From Corynebacterium bovis DSM 20582 = CIP 54.80 (lineage in GTDB: Bacteria > Actinomycetota > Actinomycetes > Mycobacteriales > Mycobacteriaceae): a DNA stretch of 64,000 nt. The notes beneath the pieces were generated by a model. That model was not told the origin of the DNA, did no database searches, and worked only from the letters and a program-made list of their open reading frames with translations. Positions 25,667 through 34,436 of this stretch are shown here, piece by piece. The stretch covers positions 434,001-498,000 of the forward strand of contig NZ_CP047187.1 in NCBI RefSeq assembly GCF_030408615.1, read 5' to 3'. Numbering within the stretch: position 1 is the stretch's first letter; each line of letters starts with the position of its first letter. The position numbers and the translations under genes were made by a program.

Positions 25667-25686
25667 CTACCCTCATGTCAGGGTAG
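25667..25686. promoter_or_regulatory. Inverted repeat upstream of the DoxX gene
   Basis: CTACCCT, 6-nt spacer, AGGGTAG: a perfect 7-bp inverted repeat about 45 bp upstream of the DoxX start. It could be an operator. No T-run follows, so it is an unlikely terminator. Confidence 0.4.
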
Positions 25687-25796
25687 GTGCCGACGCTGTG
25701 CAGGCGGTTGTGTGTGCCCAGGTGCAGTGCGTGCACCACGGTCCCGGGGCCGGGCGGCGGCGCCCGGTCGCGGGCCGCGGGTCGGGGTCCCGGAAC

Positions 25797-26735
25797 TCAG
25801 TAGTAGTACGGGAAGTTGTCCCAGTTCGGGGGGCGCTTCTCGAGGAAGGAGTTCCGGCCCTCGACCGCCTCGTCCGTCATGTACGCCAGCCGCGTCGCCT
25901 CGCCCGCGAAGACCTGCTGGCCCATGAGCCCGTCCTCCGGCAGGTTGAACGCGAACTTCAGCATCCGCTGGGCCGTCGGCGACTTCGAGTTGATCGCCCG
26001 CCCCCACTCGACCGCCGTGTCCTCCAGGTCCGCGTGGTCCACGACCTCGTTGACCGCCCCCATCCGGTGCATCGTCTCGGCGTCGTACGTCCGGCCGAGG
26101 AAGAAGATCTCCCGGGCGAACTTCTGACCGACCTGCGACGCGAGGTACGCGCTGCCGTAGCCCGCGTCGAAACTCCCGACGTCGGCGTCGGTCTGCTTGA
26201 ACCGCGCGTGCTCCCGGGAGGCGAGGGTGAGGTCGCACACGACGTGGAGGCTGTGTCCGCCGCCGGCCGCCCAGCCGTTGACGACGGCGATGACGACCTT
26301 CGGCATCGTCCGGATGAGCCGCTGGACCTCGAGGATGTGGAGCCGCCCGCCCTCGGCCTTCGTCCGGGCCTCGTCGACCGTGTCCTCCGTGTCGCCGTCG
26401 GCGTAGCGGTACCCGGAGCGGCCGCGGATGCGCTGGTCGCCGCCGGAGCAGAACGCCCAGCCGCCGTCCTTCGGGCTCGGCCCGTTGCCGGTGAGGAGGA
26501 CCGTGCCGACGTCCGGCGAGCGCCGCGCGTGGTCGAGGGCCGTGTACAGCTCGTCGACGGTGTGCGGGCGGAAGGCGTTGCGGACCTCCGGCCGGTCGAA
26601 GGCGATGCGGACGATCCCGTCCGCGCGGGCCGTGCCCACGTGCCGGTGGTACGTGATGTCGGTGAAGTCGAAGCCCGGGACCTCCCGCCACTGGGACGGG
26701 TCGGTGGGGCCGGTCGAGGGGGTCGTGTCGGTCAT
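25797..26735 (-). CDS. menB: 1,4-Dihydroxy-2-naphthoyl-CoA synthase
   Basis: 312 residues of the crotonase fold. Family landmarks are FCSGGDQ, the oxyanion stretch VVNGWAAGGGHSLHVVCDLTLAS, QTDADVGSFDAGYGSAYLA and the C-terminal FPYYY. It closes the second ring of o-succinylbenzoyl-CoA. The ATG at 26735 is set by a TACACT box ending 7 nt upstream and by the usual MenB length; no SD precedes it, so the mRNA is probably leaderless. It is transcribed away from menC. Confidence 0.95.
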   Translation of the reverse strand: MTDTTPSTGPTDPSQWREVPGFDFTDITYHRHVGTARADGIVRIAFDRPEVRNAFRPHTVDELYTALDHARRSPDVGTVLLTGNGPSPKDGGWAFCSGGDQRIRGRSGYRYADGDTEDTVDEARTKAEGGRLHILEVQRLIRTMPKVVIAVVNGWAAGGGHSLHVVCDLTLASREHARFKQTDADVGSFDAGYGSAYLASQVGQKFAREIFFLGRTYDAETMHRMGAVNEVVDHADLEDTAVEWGRAINSKSPTAQRMLKFAFNLPEDGLMGQQVFAGEATRLAYMTDEAVEGRNSFLEKRPPNWDNFPYYY

Positions 26736-26742
26736 GCCCTGG

Positions 26743-26748
26743 AGTGTA
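26743..26748 (-). promoter_or_regulatory. -10 box (TACACT) for leaderless menB
   Basis: On the minus strand TACACT ends 7 nt before the menB ATG. Confidence 0.5.
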
Positions 26749-26838
26749 GGTCCCCGGGGGGACACGGGTCCCGACGGCCGCGGCCCCGCGCGGGGGTGAA
26801 GTTCAGTCACCCGCACTTGAAGTGGCACAGTGGTGAAC

Positions 26839-27999
26839 ATGCCGAAACCACATGCAGAGTCGCTGTGTGAACGGGCCCACGTGGTCCGCCTGCCCCTCCG
26901 GGTCAGGTTCCGGGGGGTGGAGACGCGCGAGGTCGTGCTCATCGACGCGCCGCGCGGATGGGTCGAGTGGTCCCCCTTCCCCGAGTACGACGACGCCGAG
27001 GCCGCCCGCTGGCTCCGGTGCGCCGTCGGGATGGGCTGGGGTGGGCCGGCCGTGGGGGCGGGGTCGACCGGTGGCGGGGCGCAGTACCTCCGCGACGCCG
27101 GCACGCCCGACCCGGTCACCGCCCCGGTGAGCCCGCTGTCCGTCCTCGGGGCCGCGCCGGGCCGGCGGTGGGTGGAGGTCAACGCGACCGTCCCCGCCGT
27201 CGACGTCGCCGCCGACCCGGAGGCCGTGCCCCGCCTGCTCGAGCGGTACCCGGGGTGCCGCACGGTCAAGGTCAAGGTCGCCGAGCGGGGCCAGACTCTC
27301 GACGACGACGTCGCCCGGGTCAACGCGGTCCGCTCCGTCATGGAGGAGGCCGTGCGGCGCGGGGTCATCGACGGGCACCCGCGCGTCCGCGTCGACGCCA
27401 ACGGCGGGTGGACCGTCGACGAGGCCCTCGCGGCGGCGGAGGCGCTGACCCAGACCGGCCCCGTCGACTACCTGGAGCAGCCGTGCCGCACCGCCGCCGA
27501 GCTCGCCGAGGTCCGCCGCGGGCTCATGCGCCGCGGCCTGTTCGTCCGGGTCGCCGCGGACGAGCTCATCCGGCGGGCCGAGGACCCGCTCGCCGTCGTC
27601 CGCGCCGGGGCGTGCGACGTCGCCGTCGTCAAGGCCGCCCCGCTCGGCGGGGTCGACCGCGTGCTCGAGGTCGCCGAGGAGGTCGCGGCGTACGGGGTCG
27701 CGGTGACCGTGAGCTCCGCGCTGGAGAGTGCGGTGGGGATCGGGGCCGGTCTCGCGGCCGCCGCGGGGATCCCGGAGCGGATCGACGACGACGGCATGGT
27801 GGTCCCGCCGCAGGCCGCCGGCCTCGCCACGGGGTCGCTGTTCGCCGAGGACGTGTGCGCGCCGCGCCCGATCGTCGACGGCGGGCTCGAGGCCGTCGCC
27901 GTCGCCCCGGACGCGGACCGCCTGGAGTCCCTCGCCGTCGACGGCGCGACGCGCGACCGGTGGTTCGACCGGCTGCGGCGCGCCCACGCCCACCTCTGA
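26839..27999 (+). CDS. menC: o-Succinylbenzoate synthase
   Basis: 386 residues, enolase superfamily. The catalytic lysines are in TVKVKVAERG and VVKAAPLGG. The metal ligands are in RVDANGGW, DYLEQPC and VAADELI. It dehydrates SHCHC to o-succinylbenzoate. The ATG at 26839 is preceded by GTG at 26830 in frame (3 residues longer). A weak CACAGT box ends 7 nt before the ATG, as seen at other leaderless genes here. It is divergent from menB. Confidence 0.93.
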   Translation: MPKPHAESLCERAHVVRLPLRVRFRGVETREVVLIDAPRGWVEWSPFPEYDDAEAARWLRCAVGMGWGGPAVGAGSTGGGAQYLRDAGTPDPVTAPVSPLSVLGAAPGRRWVEVNATVPAVDVAADPEAVPRLLERYPGCRTVKVKVAERGQTLDDDVARVNAVRSVMEEAVRRGVIDGHPRVRVDANGGWTVDEALAAAEALTQTGPVDYLEQPCRTAAELAEVRRGLMRRGLFVRVAADELIRRAEDPLAVVRAGACDVAVVKAAPLGGVDRVLEVAEEVAAYGVAVTVSSALESAVGIGAGLAAAAGIPERIDDDGMVVPPQAAGLATGSLFAEDVCAPRPIVDGGLEAVAVAPDADRLESLAVDGATRDRWFDRLRRAHAHL

Positions 28000-28117
28000 C
28001 GGCCCGGCCCCGGCCGGGCGCGACGGTGCCTCGCCCGGGACCCGGCCGTGCCGCGCCGGTGGCGCGCCCGTGACGCGCCCGGACGGTCCCCCGTCGGGGA
28101 GGGCGCACGTCGGGCGG

Positions 28118-28123
28118 TAGATT
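28118..28123 (+). promoter_or_regulatory. -10 box (TAGATT) for leaderless menD
   Basis: TAGATT ends 7 nt before the menD GTG. No SD is present. Confidence 0.5.
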
Positions 28124-28130
28124 CGGTGGG

Positions 28131-30017
28131 GTGACCCATGACGACCACGACCTTCCCGGAGCGTCCGCCGGATCCGCCGGCCCCCACCCCGCCGACCCGA
28201 CCCCGCCGGCGGTGACCGTCGCGGCGACCGTCGTCGACGAACTCGTCCGCTGCGGTGTCACCGACGCCGTCGTGTGCCCGGGCTCCCGCTCCGCCCCGCT
28301 GGCCCTCGCCCTCGCCGAGGCCGCGCGCACCGGCCGCCTCCGGCTCCACGTCCGCACGGACGAGCGCTCCGCGGCCTTCCTCGCGCTCGGCGTCGCCCGG
28401 CGCAGCCGCCGCGTCGTCCCCGTGGTGATGACGTCCGGGACGGCCGTCGCGAACTGCCTCCCCGCGATGGTGGAGGCCACGGCGTCGGGCGTGCCGCTGC
28501 TCGTCCTCTCCGCGAACCGGCCGCTCGACGTCCTCGGCACCGGGGCGAACCAGACCATCGACCAGGCCGGGATCTTCGGCGCCCACGCGGTGGCGTCCCT
28601 CAGCCTCGACGCCGCCGTGACCGGCGGCAGCGCCCCGGCCGTGCGGTCGCGCGTCGACGCCGCGGTGGAGGCGGCGCTCGACCCGTCGCGCGGGGGCGGG
28701 GTCCAGCTCGACATCCCCTTCGCGCCCCCGCTCGTCCCCGCGGACAGCGCGACGGTGAGCCTCGCGGCGCGGCGCGCGGCGTCCGACGGGACCGGGGACC
28801 CGTGGCGCGCGTCGGCGCTGACGACCCGCCACGGCCGCCCGAGCGCCGCCGCCGGGGCCGCCGCGCGCGCCCGCTTCGGCGAGGTCACCGTCGACCTGTC
28901 CCGCCGCACCCTCGTCATCGCCGGGGCCGTCCGCGACGAGGTGTGGGGCCGGGCGATGGCCGAGGCCCTCGCGGACGTGCCGACCGTCGCCGAGCCGACC
29001 GCGCCCGTCCCCGGCACCCCGGTCCACCCCGCCGGCGCGGCCGTGTTCGGCGCGACCGAGATCAGCGCCAACGGGTTCTCCGCGGCCGTGCGGCCGGAGC
29101 AGGTCGTCGTCCTCGGGCGGCCGACCCTCCACCGCCCGGTGACGGCCCTGCTCTCCGCCCCCGACATCGACGTCGTCGCCCTCACCGACGGCGTGACCGT
29201 CCCGGACGTCGGCCGGACCGTCCGCCGCGTCGGCGGTTCCGTGACCCTCACCGGCGCGCACCCGGCGGGCTGGACCGACGTCTGCGCCGCCGTCGACACC
29301 CTCGGCGCCGAGGCCGTGCGCGACGCCCTCGCCGCCCCGGGCCCGGTCACCGGCCTCCACGTCGCCGCCGTCGTCGCGGACGCGCTGCGCGACGGGGACG
29401 CGCTCGTCGCCGGGGCGTCGTCGGCCGTCCGCGACCTCAGCTTCGCCGGCCTGCCCTTCGACGGCGTGCGGACCCTCTCCGCGCGCGGCGCCGCCGGGAT
29501 CGACGGCACCGTCTCCGCCGCCGTCGGCACCGCCCTCGCCCACGCCGCCGCCCACCCGGACGAGCCCCGCGCCCCGCGCACCGTCGCGCTCATGGGGGAC
29601 CTCACGTTCCTCCACGACGTCAACGGCCTCGCCATCGGTGCGGACGAGCCCCGCCCCGGCTCCCTCGTCATCGTCGTCGCCGACGACCGGGGTGGGGCGA
29701 TCTTCGAGGGGCTCGAACCGGGGGCCGCGCCGCTCCGGGAGTTCGACGACGGCACCCCCGCGTTCGACCGTGTCTTCGGCACCCCGCCCCGGGGCGGTGT
29801 CGCCGCCCTGTGCGCGGCCTTCGACGTCGCCCATGTCGCGGTCGACTCCGTCGCGGACCTCGCCCGGGTGCTCGACGACCACGCGGAGGCGGGGGAGGAC
29901 GCGGTGGCGACGTCGCGGGACCACGCCCCCGGGATCCTCGTCGTCGAGGCGCGGGTCGACCGGGCGTCGCGTCGTGACCTGGAGGCCCGGATCCGGGACC
30001 GGGTGGAGATCCGGTGA
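28131..30017 (+). CDS. menD: SEPHCHC synthase (2-oxoglutarate decarboxylase, menaquinone route)
   Basis: 628 residues, ThDP-dependent. The N-terminal CPGSRSAPLALAL and RTDERSAAF (catalytic Glu) and the C-terminal ThDP/Mg region GDLTFLHDVNGL to ADDRGGAIFEGLE are the MenD pattern. It condenses 2-oxoglutarate with isochorismate at the first committed step. It is longer than the usual 550-580 residues because of a Pro/Ala-rich N-terminus and Ala-rich linkers. Its stop overlaps the DUF3592-like gene by 4 nt. Confidence 0.95.
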   Translation: MTHDDHDLPGASAGSAGPHPADPTPPAVTVAATVVDELVRCGVTDAVVCPGSRSAPLALALAEAARTGRLRLHVRTDERSAAFLALGVARRSRRVVPVVMTSGTAVANCLPAMVEATASGVPLLVLSANRPLDVLGTGANQTIDQAGIFGAHAVASLSLDAAVTGGSAPAVRSRVDAAVEAALDPSRGGGVQLDIPFAPPLVPADSATVSLAARRAASDGTGDPWRASALTTRHGRPSAAAGAAARARFGEVTVDLSRRTLVIAGAVRDEVWGRAMAEALADVPTVAEPTAPVPGTPVHPAGAAVFGATEISANGFSAAVRPEQVVVLGRPTLHRPVTALLSAPDIDVVALTDGVTVPDVGRTVRRVGGSVTLTGAHPAGWTDVCAAVDTLGAEAVRDALAAPGPVTGLHVAAVVADALRDGDALVAGASSAVRDLSFAGLPFDGVRTLSARGAAGIDGTVSAAVGTALAHAAAHPDEPRAPRTVALMGDLTFLHDVNGLAIGADEPRPGSLVIVVADDRGGAIFEGLEPGAAPLREFDDGTPAFDRVFGTPPRGGVAALCAAFDVAHVAVDSVADLARVLDDHAEAGEDAVATSRDHAPGILVVEARVDRASRRDLEARIRDRVEIR

Positions 30018-30487
30018 GCGCCCCGACCCACCCCGTCCGCGCCGCGCGGGAACGCTCGCGCGCGCGGACCCGCGACCGGCGGCTCATCCAGGCCGTCCTC
30101 GCGCTGCTGCTCCTCGCCGCGGTCGTGTGCGCCGGGATGGTCGTCAGCTCCGCGGTGGACGACCTGCGCATCGCCCGTGACCGGGGCACCGCCACCGCGA
30201 CGGTCGTGGACATCGACCCGCTGCGGACGGTCGTGCGCTACCGGGACGACCGGGGGGAGTACCACACGCCGGACACGGGCCTGAAGTACCCGACGGGCCT
30301 CGTCCGCGGGCAGCGGGTGAAGGTGGAGTACCAGCGCTCCGACCCGGACACCGTGAAGGTCGCCGGCCGGTCGTGGACGTTGGCGTTCCTGCCGGCGGGG
30401 TCGACGTTCCTCGTGTGCCTCGTCGTCGCGGCGCTGCTGCTGCTCGTCGTGCGGCGGACGTCGCGCCGGGCGGCGGGGGTGGGCTGA
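30014..30487 (+). CDS. DUF3592-like membrane protein downstream of menD
   Basis: 157 residues. An Arg-rich N-terminus, helix 1 (about residues 24-45), an extracytoplasmic beta-rich loop (GTATATVVDIDPLRTVVRYR, KVEYQRSDPDTVKVAG) and helix 2 (about 123-147) give the DUF3592 layout. It overlaps menD (GTGA). It occupies the place of Rv0556 in the M. tuberculosis order menD-Rv0556-mgtA-menG, as I recall it. Function is unknown. Confidence 0.85.
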   Translation: MSAPTHPVRAARERSRARTRDRRLIQAVLALLLLAAVVCAGMVVSSAVDDLRIARDRGTATATVVDIDPLRTVVRYRDDRGEYHTPDTGLKYPTGLVRGQRVKVEYQRSDPDTVKVAGRSWTLAFLPAGSTFLVCLVVAALLLLVVRRTSRRAAGVG

Positions 30488-30642
30488 CCGCCGCCTCGGC
30501 CGCCCCGCACGCCGTCGCCCCGGCCGCGGAGGGGGCCGCCCGGCCCGGGCCGACCGCCGGGTAACCTGGTGTTCGCCGGGTGGACCGTGAAACTTCATGT
30601 GTCGATCACCCTGTGGCGGCGTGCGGAGGTGATGCTGAGGTC

Positions 30643-31857
30643 ATGCGTGTCGCCATCGTCGCCGAGTCCTTCCTCCCCGTCGTCAACGGGGTGGTCAATT
30701 CCGTGCTCCGGGTGCTCGAACACCTCCGTGACACCGGTCACGAGGCGATGGTCGTCGCCCCCGCCGCGCTCGACGGGGCGGAGCAGGTCGACGAGTACGC
30801 CGGCTTCCCCGTCGTCCGCGTCCCCGCCGTCGCGGTGCCGATGATCAACTCCCTGCCGATCGGCGTCCCGGTGCCGGCCGTCACCCGCAGCATCCGGGAC
30901 TTCGCCCCGGACGTCGTGCACCTGGCCAGCCCGTTCGTCCTCGGCGGGGCGGGGGCGGTCTCGGCGCGGATGCTCGGCATCCCGTGCGTGGCGGTGTACC
31001 AGACCGACGTCCCGGGGTTCGCCGGCTCGTACCACCTGCGGGCGTTGACGACGGCCGCGTGGCAGTGGGTCCGCACGATGCACAACTCGTGCACGCTCAC
31101 CCTCGCGCCGTCGTCGGTGACGATCGCCGACCTCGAGGCCCACGGGGTGGAGAACGTCCACCACTGGGGCCGGGGTGTGGACACGGTCCGGTTCGACCCG
31201 GCGAAGCGGGACGACGCGCTCCGCGCCGCGTGGATCCGGGAGGGTGCGCGCCGTCGGGGGGAGGCGGTCGAGGGGGAGCGTCACGTCGTCGGGTACGTCG
31301 GCCGGCTCGCGAGCGAGAAGTCGGTGGACCGGCTCGCCGGGCTCATGTCGCGCCGGGACATCCAGGTTGTCGTCGTCGGGGACGGCCCGGAGCGCGCGCG
31401 GCTCGAACGGCTCCTGCCGTACACGGTGTTCACCGGCGGGCTGTACGGGGAGGACCTGCCGCGGGCGATGGCGAGTCTCGACGTCTTCGTCCACACCGGT
31501 GACGTCGAGACCTTCTGCCAGACGATCCAGGAGGCCCAGGCGAGTGGGGTGCCGACGGTGGCCCCTGCGGCGGGCGGGCCGGTGGACCTCGTCGTCGACG
31601 GGGTGAACGGCCGGCTCCTGCCGCCGGCCCGGTTCGCGCGGGAGCTGCCCGCGGCGGTGGACACGGTCCTCGCCGAGGGGGCGGGGGCCCGGGCGCGGGC
31701 CCGGGAGTCGGTGCTGCCGCGGACGTGGACCGGCCTGTGCACGCAGCTCGTGGAGTACTACGAGCAGGCGCTGGCGATGGAGGACTTCGCGGCCGGCGCG
31801 CGGTGGGGGGCGTGGGGCGCCCGCGGCACGTCGTGGAGCCGCACCCCGGCGGCCTGA
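30643..31857 (+). CDS. mgtA: GT4-family alpha-mannosyltransferase (MgtA-like)
   Basis: 404 residues, GT-B fold. The N-terminal RVAIVAESFLPVVNGVVNSV, the central RGVDTVRFDP and GYVGRLASEKSVDRL, and the donor-site block GDVETFCQTIQEAQASGVPTVAPAAGGP fit GDP-mannose-dependent GT4 enzymes. Position between menD and menG matches Rv0557 and its C. glutamicum counterpart, shown to mannosylate glucuronosyl diacylglycerol on the way to lipomannan-type glycolipids. ATG 30643 follows a GGAGG SD. TAACCT near 30560 may be a promoter. The C-terminal 35 residues are low-complexity. Confidence 0.88.
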   Translation: MRVAIVAESFLPVVNGVVNSVLRVLEHLRDTGHEAMVVAPAALDGAEQVDEYAGFPVVRVPAVAVPMINSLPIGVPVPAVTRSIRDFAPDVVHLASPFVLGGAGAVSARMLGIPCVAVYQTDVPGFAGSYHLRALTTAAWQWVRTMHNSCTLTLAPSSVTIADLEAHGVENVHHWGRGVDTVRFDPAKRDDALRAAWIREGARRRGEAVEGERHVVGYVGRLASEKSVDRLAGLMSRRDIQVVVVGDGPERARLERLLPYTVFTGGLYGEDLPRAMASLDVFVHTGDVETFCQTIQEAQASGVPTVAPAAGGPVDLVVDGVNGRLLPPARFARELPAAVDTVLAEGAGARARARESVLPRTWTGLCTQLVEYYEQALAMEDFAAGARWGAWGARGTSWSRTPAA

Positions 31858-31860
31858 GAC

Positions 31861-31963
31861 CTGCGGGTCGGCCTGGCCGGAGCGGGGCCCGGTGTGCGCG
31901 GTCCCGGCCTGACCTGAGCAGGGCCCGGGGCCTGCGGGCCGGCCTGACCGGAGCGGAGCCCGG
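31861..31963. repeat. Three degenerate units of about 35 bp after mgtA
   Basis: CTGCGGGTCGGCCTGGCCGG plus AGCGGGGCCCGG at 31861-31892 recurs at 31932-31963 with four changes. A looser copy (GGCCTGACCTGAGCAGGGCC) lies between. The GGCCTGACCTGA core also occurs in the array after ccsB. Confidence 0.65.
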
Positions 31964-32009
31964 GTCGCGCGGGCGCCGGCGGGCCGGCGGTGGGGTGGGG
32001 GCCGTCGGA

Positions 32010-32015
32010 TAGGAT
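32010..32015 (+). promoter_or_regulatory. -10 box (TAGGAT) for leaderless menG
   Basis: TAGGAT ends 7 nt before the GTG at 32023, which encodes the MSRASL start expected for this family. Confidence 0.5.
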
Positions 32016-32022
32016 GGCCGTC

Positions 32023-32712
32023 GTGTCCAGAGCCAGCCTCGAGAAGAACCCCCGTGACGTCGCGACGATGTTCGACGCCGTGGGCAAGAACTACGACATC
32101 ACGAACACGGTCCTGTCCTTCGGCCGGGACCGGGCGTGGCGGCGCCGGACGCGGCGGCGTCTCGACCCCGCGCCGGGCGAGCTCGTGCTCGACCTCGCGG
32201 CGGGGACGGCGGTGTCCACGGTCGAGCTCGCCGAGTCCGGCGCCTGGTGCGTGGCCTGCGACTTCTCCCGGGGGATGCTCGCCGCGGGCCGGCACCGGGA
32301 CGTGCCGAAGGTGTGCGGGGACGCGATGCGCCTGCCGTTCCCGGACGGGACGTTCGACGCCGTGACGATCAGCTTCGGCCTGCGCAACATCGTCGACTTC
32401 CGGGCGGGCCTGCGGGAGATGGCGCGGGTGACGAAGCCCGGAGGGCGGCTCACGGTGTGCGAGTTCTCCACCCCGACGCTCCCGGTGTTCCGCACCTTCT
32501 ACATCGAGTACCTCATGCGCGCGCTGCCCGTCGTGGCCCGCGCCGTCGCGTCGAACCCGGAGGCCTACGTCTACCTCGCCGAGTCGATCCGCGCGTGGCC
32601 GGACCAGGAGTCCCTCGCCGCGGAGATCGACGCGAACGGGTGGACGGACTGCGGCTGGCAGAACCTCACCTTCGGCATCACCGCCCTCCACAGCGCCGTC
32701 AAGCCGCGCTGA
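32023..32712 (+). CDS. menG: Demethylmenaquinone methyltransferase
   Basis: 229 residues, SAM-dependent UbiE/MenG family. The start [18 protein letters not shown] matches actinobacterial homologues. SAM motif I is [15 protein letters not shown], with [17 protein letters not shown] and the C-terminal [13 protein letters not shown]. It methylates demethylmenaquinone, the last ring step. An in-frame GTG at 31990 and ATG at 32014 are less likely: GTG 32023 sits 7 nt after a TAGGAT -10 box and gives the family N-terminus. Confidence 0.94.
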   Translation: MSRASLEKNPRDVATMFDAVGKNYDITNTVLSFGRDRAWRRRTRRRLDPAPGELVLDLAAGTAVSTVELAESGAWCVACDFSRGMLAAGRHRDVPKVCGDAMRLPFPDGTFDAVTISFGLRNIVDFRAGLREMARVTKPGGRLTVCEFSTPTLPVFRTFYIEYLMRALPVVARAVASNPEAYVYLAESIRAWPDQESLAAEIDANGWTDCGWQNLTFGITALHSAVKPR

Positions 32713-32838
32713 CCCCGCGGCCGCGCGCCGCGGGACACCCGGCCCGGACCTCGCCGGCCCCGGCCGCCCCGGTCCGGACCTCCCCGGTCCGGACCTCCCC
32801 GGACGTGCCCGGATGCGCCGGCCCCGCCCCGGCCCGGC

Positions 32839-34185
32839 TCAGACCCGGCCGAACAGCGGCCGGCTCTCCGCCGCGAGCACCCGGTCCGCCCCGGCGGACA
32901 GCCGCCCCGCGCCCCGCCACAGCCGCGCGACGACGTCCGTGTCCGCCGGCGTGACGAGGTTGCCCATGAGCCGCGCGGCCGTGCCCATGAGGCCGGGCGT
33001 GCGCATCCCGACGGGCCCGACGGCCGCGAGCAGCCCGGGCATCGTCAGGACGGTCGCCAGGCGCCGGGCCAGCGAGAACGCCGCGCCGTACCGCTCCCGG
33101 AGGTGCGCGGGCCAGAGGTGGCGCAGCCCGTCGGGGGTCCGGGCGGCGTCGTCGAGGAGGGCGACGACGTCCCGCGCGGTCTCGAGCGCGTAGTCGATGC
33201 CCTCGCCGTTGAGCGGGTTGACGCACGCCGCGGTGTCCCCGAGCGCCGCCCAGTTCACCCCGGCGACGCGGGTGACGGCCCCGCCCATTGGCAGCAGCGC
33301 GCCGGCGACGTCCTCGGGCTCTCCGAGGGACCACTCCTCCCGGCACTGCCCGGCGTACTGCGTGAGCAGCCGGCGCGTGTTCACCCGCGCCGGGCGGGCG
33401 GCGGTGGACAGGGCGCCGCAGCCGAGGTTCACCCGGTCCCCGCCGAGCGGGAAGATCCACCCGTACCCGGGCTGGGCGGTGCCGTCGTCGTCGCGGAGTT
33501 CGAGGTGGGAGTGGATCCACTGTTCGTCGCCGCGGGGGGTGCTGCAGTAGGAGCGGGCGGCGACGCCGTGGACGAGCCCGCGGAGCCACACGACCCCGAG
33601 GTCCCGCGCGAGGCTGCTGCGCACCCCCTCGGCGAGGAGCAGCACCCGCGGCCGCACGGTGAACCGGCCCCCGGGCCCCTCGCAGGTCACGGACGTGACG
33701 AGCCCGGTCGTGTGGTCGACGTCGACCGCCTTGACCCCCTGCAGCACCTCCGCCCCGGCGTCGGCGGCGAGCCCGAGGAGCGCGGCGTCGAGCGACATCC
33801 GGGTGACGGCGCTGCCGCGCCCGGGGAAGCCGCCGCCGGTGGGCCACGGGGCGGTGACGGAGCCGCCGAAGCCGTGGAGTTTCAGGCCCCGGTGGGCGGG
33901 GCGGTCGGTGAGGAGGTGCCCGGCCCCGAGCTCGTCGAGGGCGGCGACGGCGCGCGGGGTGAGGCCGTCGCCGCAGGTCTTGTCGCGGGGGAAGGTCCGC
34001 ATGTCGACGACGACCGTCTCCCTGCCGGAGCGGGCGGCGTGGATCGCGGCCGCCGACCCGGCGGGGCCGCCGCCGACGACGAGGACGTCGCACGTGCGGT
34101 CGAGCGGGGGCCGGGGTGCGGTGGGCGGGACGTCACCGTCGTCCTGCCGGGGGACGGTGCGGGGCGCGGAGGGGCGGTCACTCAT
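32839..34185 (-). CDS. menJ: FAD-dependent reductase, MenJ-like (geranylgeranyl reductase family)
   Basis: 448 residues. An N-terminal tail of 30 residues is followed by the dinucleotide-binding DVLVVGGGPAGSAAAIHAA, FPRDKTCGDGL (family Cys-Gly-Asp-Gly motif) and the second FAD site WAALGDTAACVNPLNGEGIDYALE. In mycobacteria the enzyme at this locus (Rv0561c) saturates one isoprene unit of menaquinone. It is divergent from the polyprenyl synthase. The substrate is assigned by synteny. Confidence 0.88.
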   Translation of the reverse strand: MSDRPSAPRTVPRQDDGDVPPTAPRPPLDRTCDVLVVGGGPAGSAAAIHAARSGRETVVVDMRTFPRDKTCGDGLTPRAVAALDELGAGHLLTDRPAHRGLKLHGFGGSVTAPWPTGGGFPGRGSAVTRMSLDAALLGLAADAGAEVLQGVKAVDVDHTTGLVTSVTCEGPGGRFTVRPRVLLLAEGVRSSLARDLGVVWLRGLVHGVAARSYCSTPRGDEQWIHSHLELRDDDGTAQPGYGWIFPLGGDRVNLGCGALSTAARPARVNTRRLLTQYAGQCREEWSLGEPEDVAGALLPMGGAVTRVAGVNWAALGDTAACVNPLNGEGIDYALETARDVVALLDDAARTPDGLRHLWPAHLRERYGAAFSLARRLATVLTMPGLLAAVGPVGMRTPGLMGTAARLMGNLVTPADTDVVARLWRGAGRLSAGADRVLAAESRPLFGRV

Positions 34186-34353
34186 GGTGGACCCATTCTG
34201 TCACGCGCCGGTCACGCGCTCCTCTCCGTCCCGCCGCGCTCGTCCACGCCCCGCCGCGTCCCTCCCCGTCCCGCCACGCCCCTCCACGCGCCGGGGACGC
34301 CCCGCGGACCGCGCGGGTGGGCGCGTGGGTGGGAACGTGCACACGTGCTCGTC

Positions 34354-34359
34354 TACAGT
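34354..34359 (+). promoter_or_regulatory. -10 box (TACAGT) upstream of the polyprenyl synthase gene
   Basis: TACAGT lies about 78 bp before the ATG, in the menJ divergent region. The -35 region is weak. Confidence 0.35.
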
Positions 34360-34436
34360 ATCGTGGGACACCGACTGCCGGACCCGGCAGCGGTTGAGCG
34401 TTGGCGGCACGACGACAGGCAGAGGCTACGGACGAG

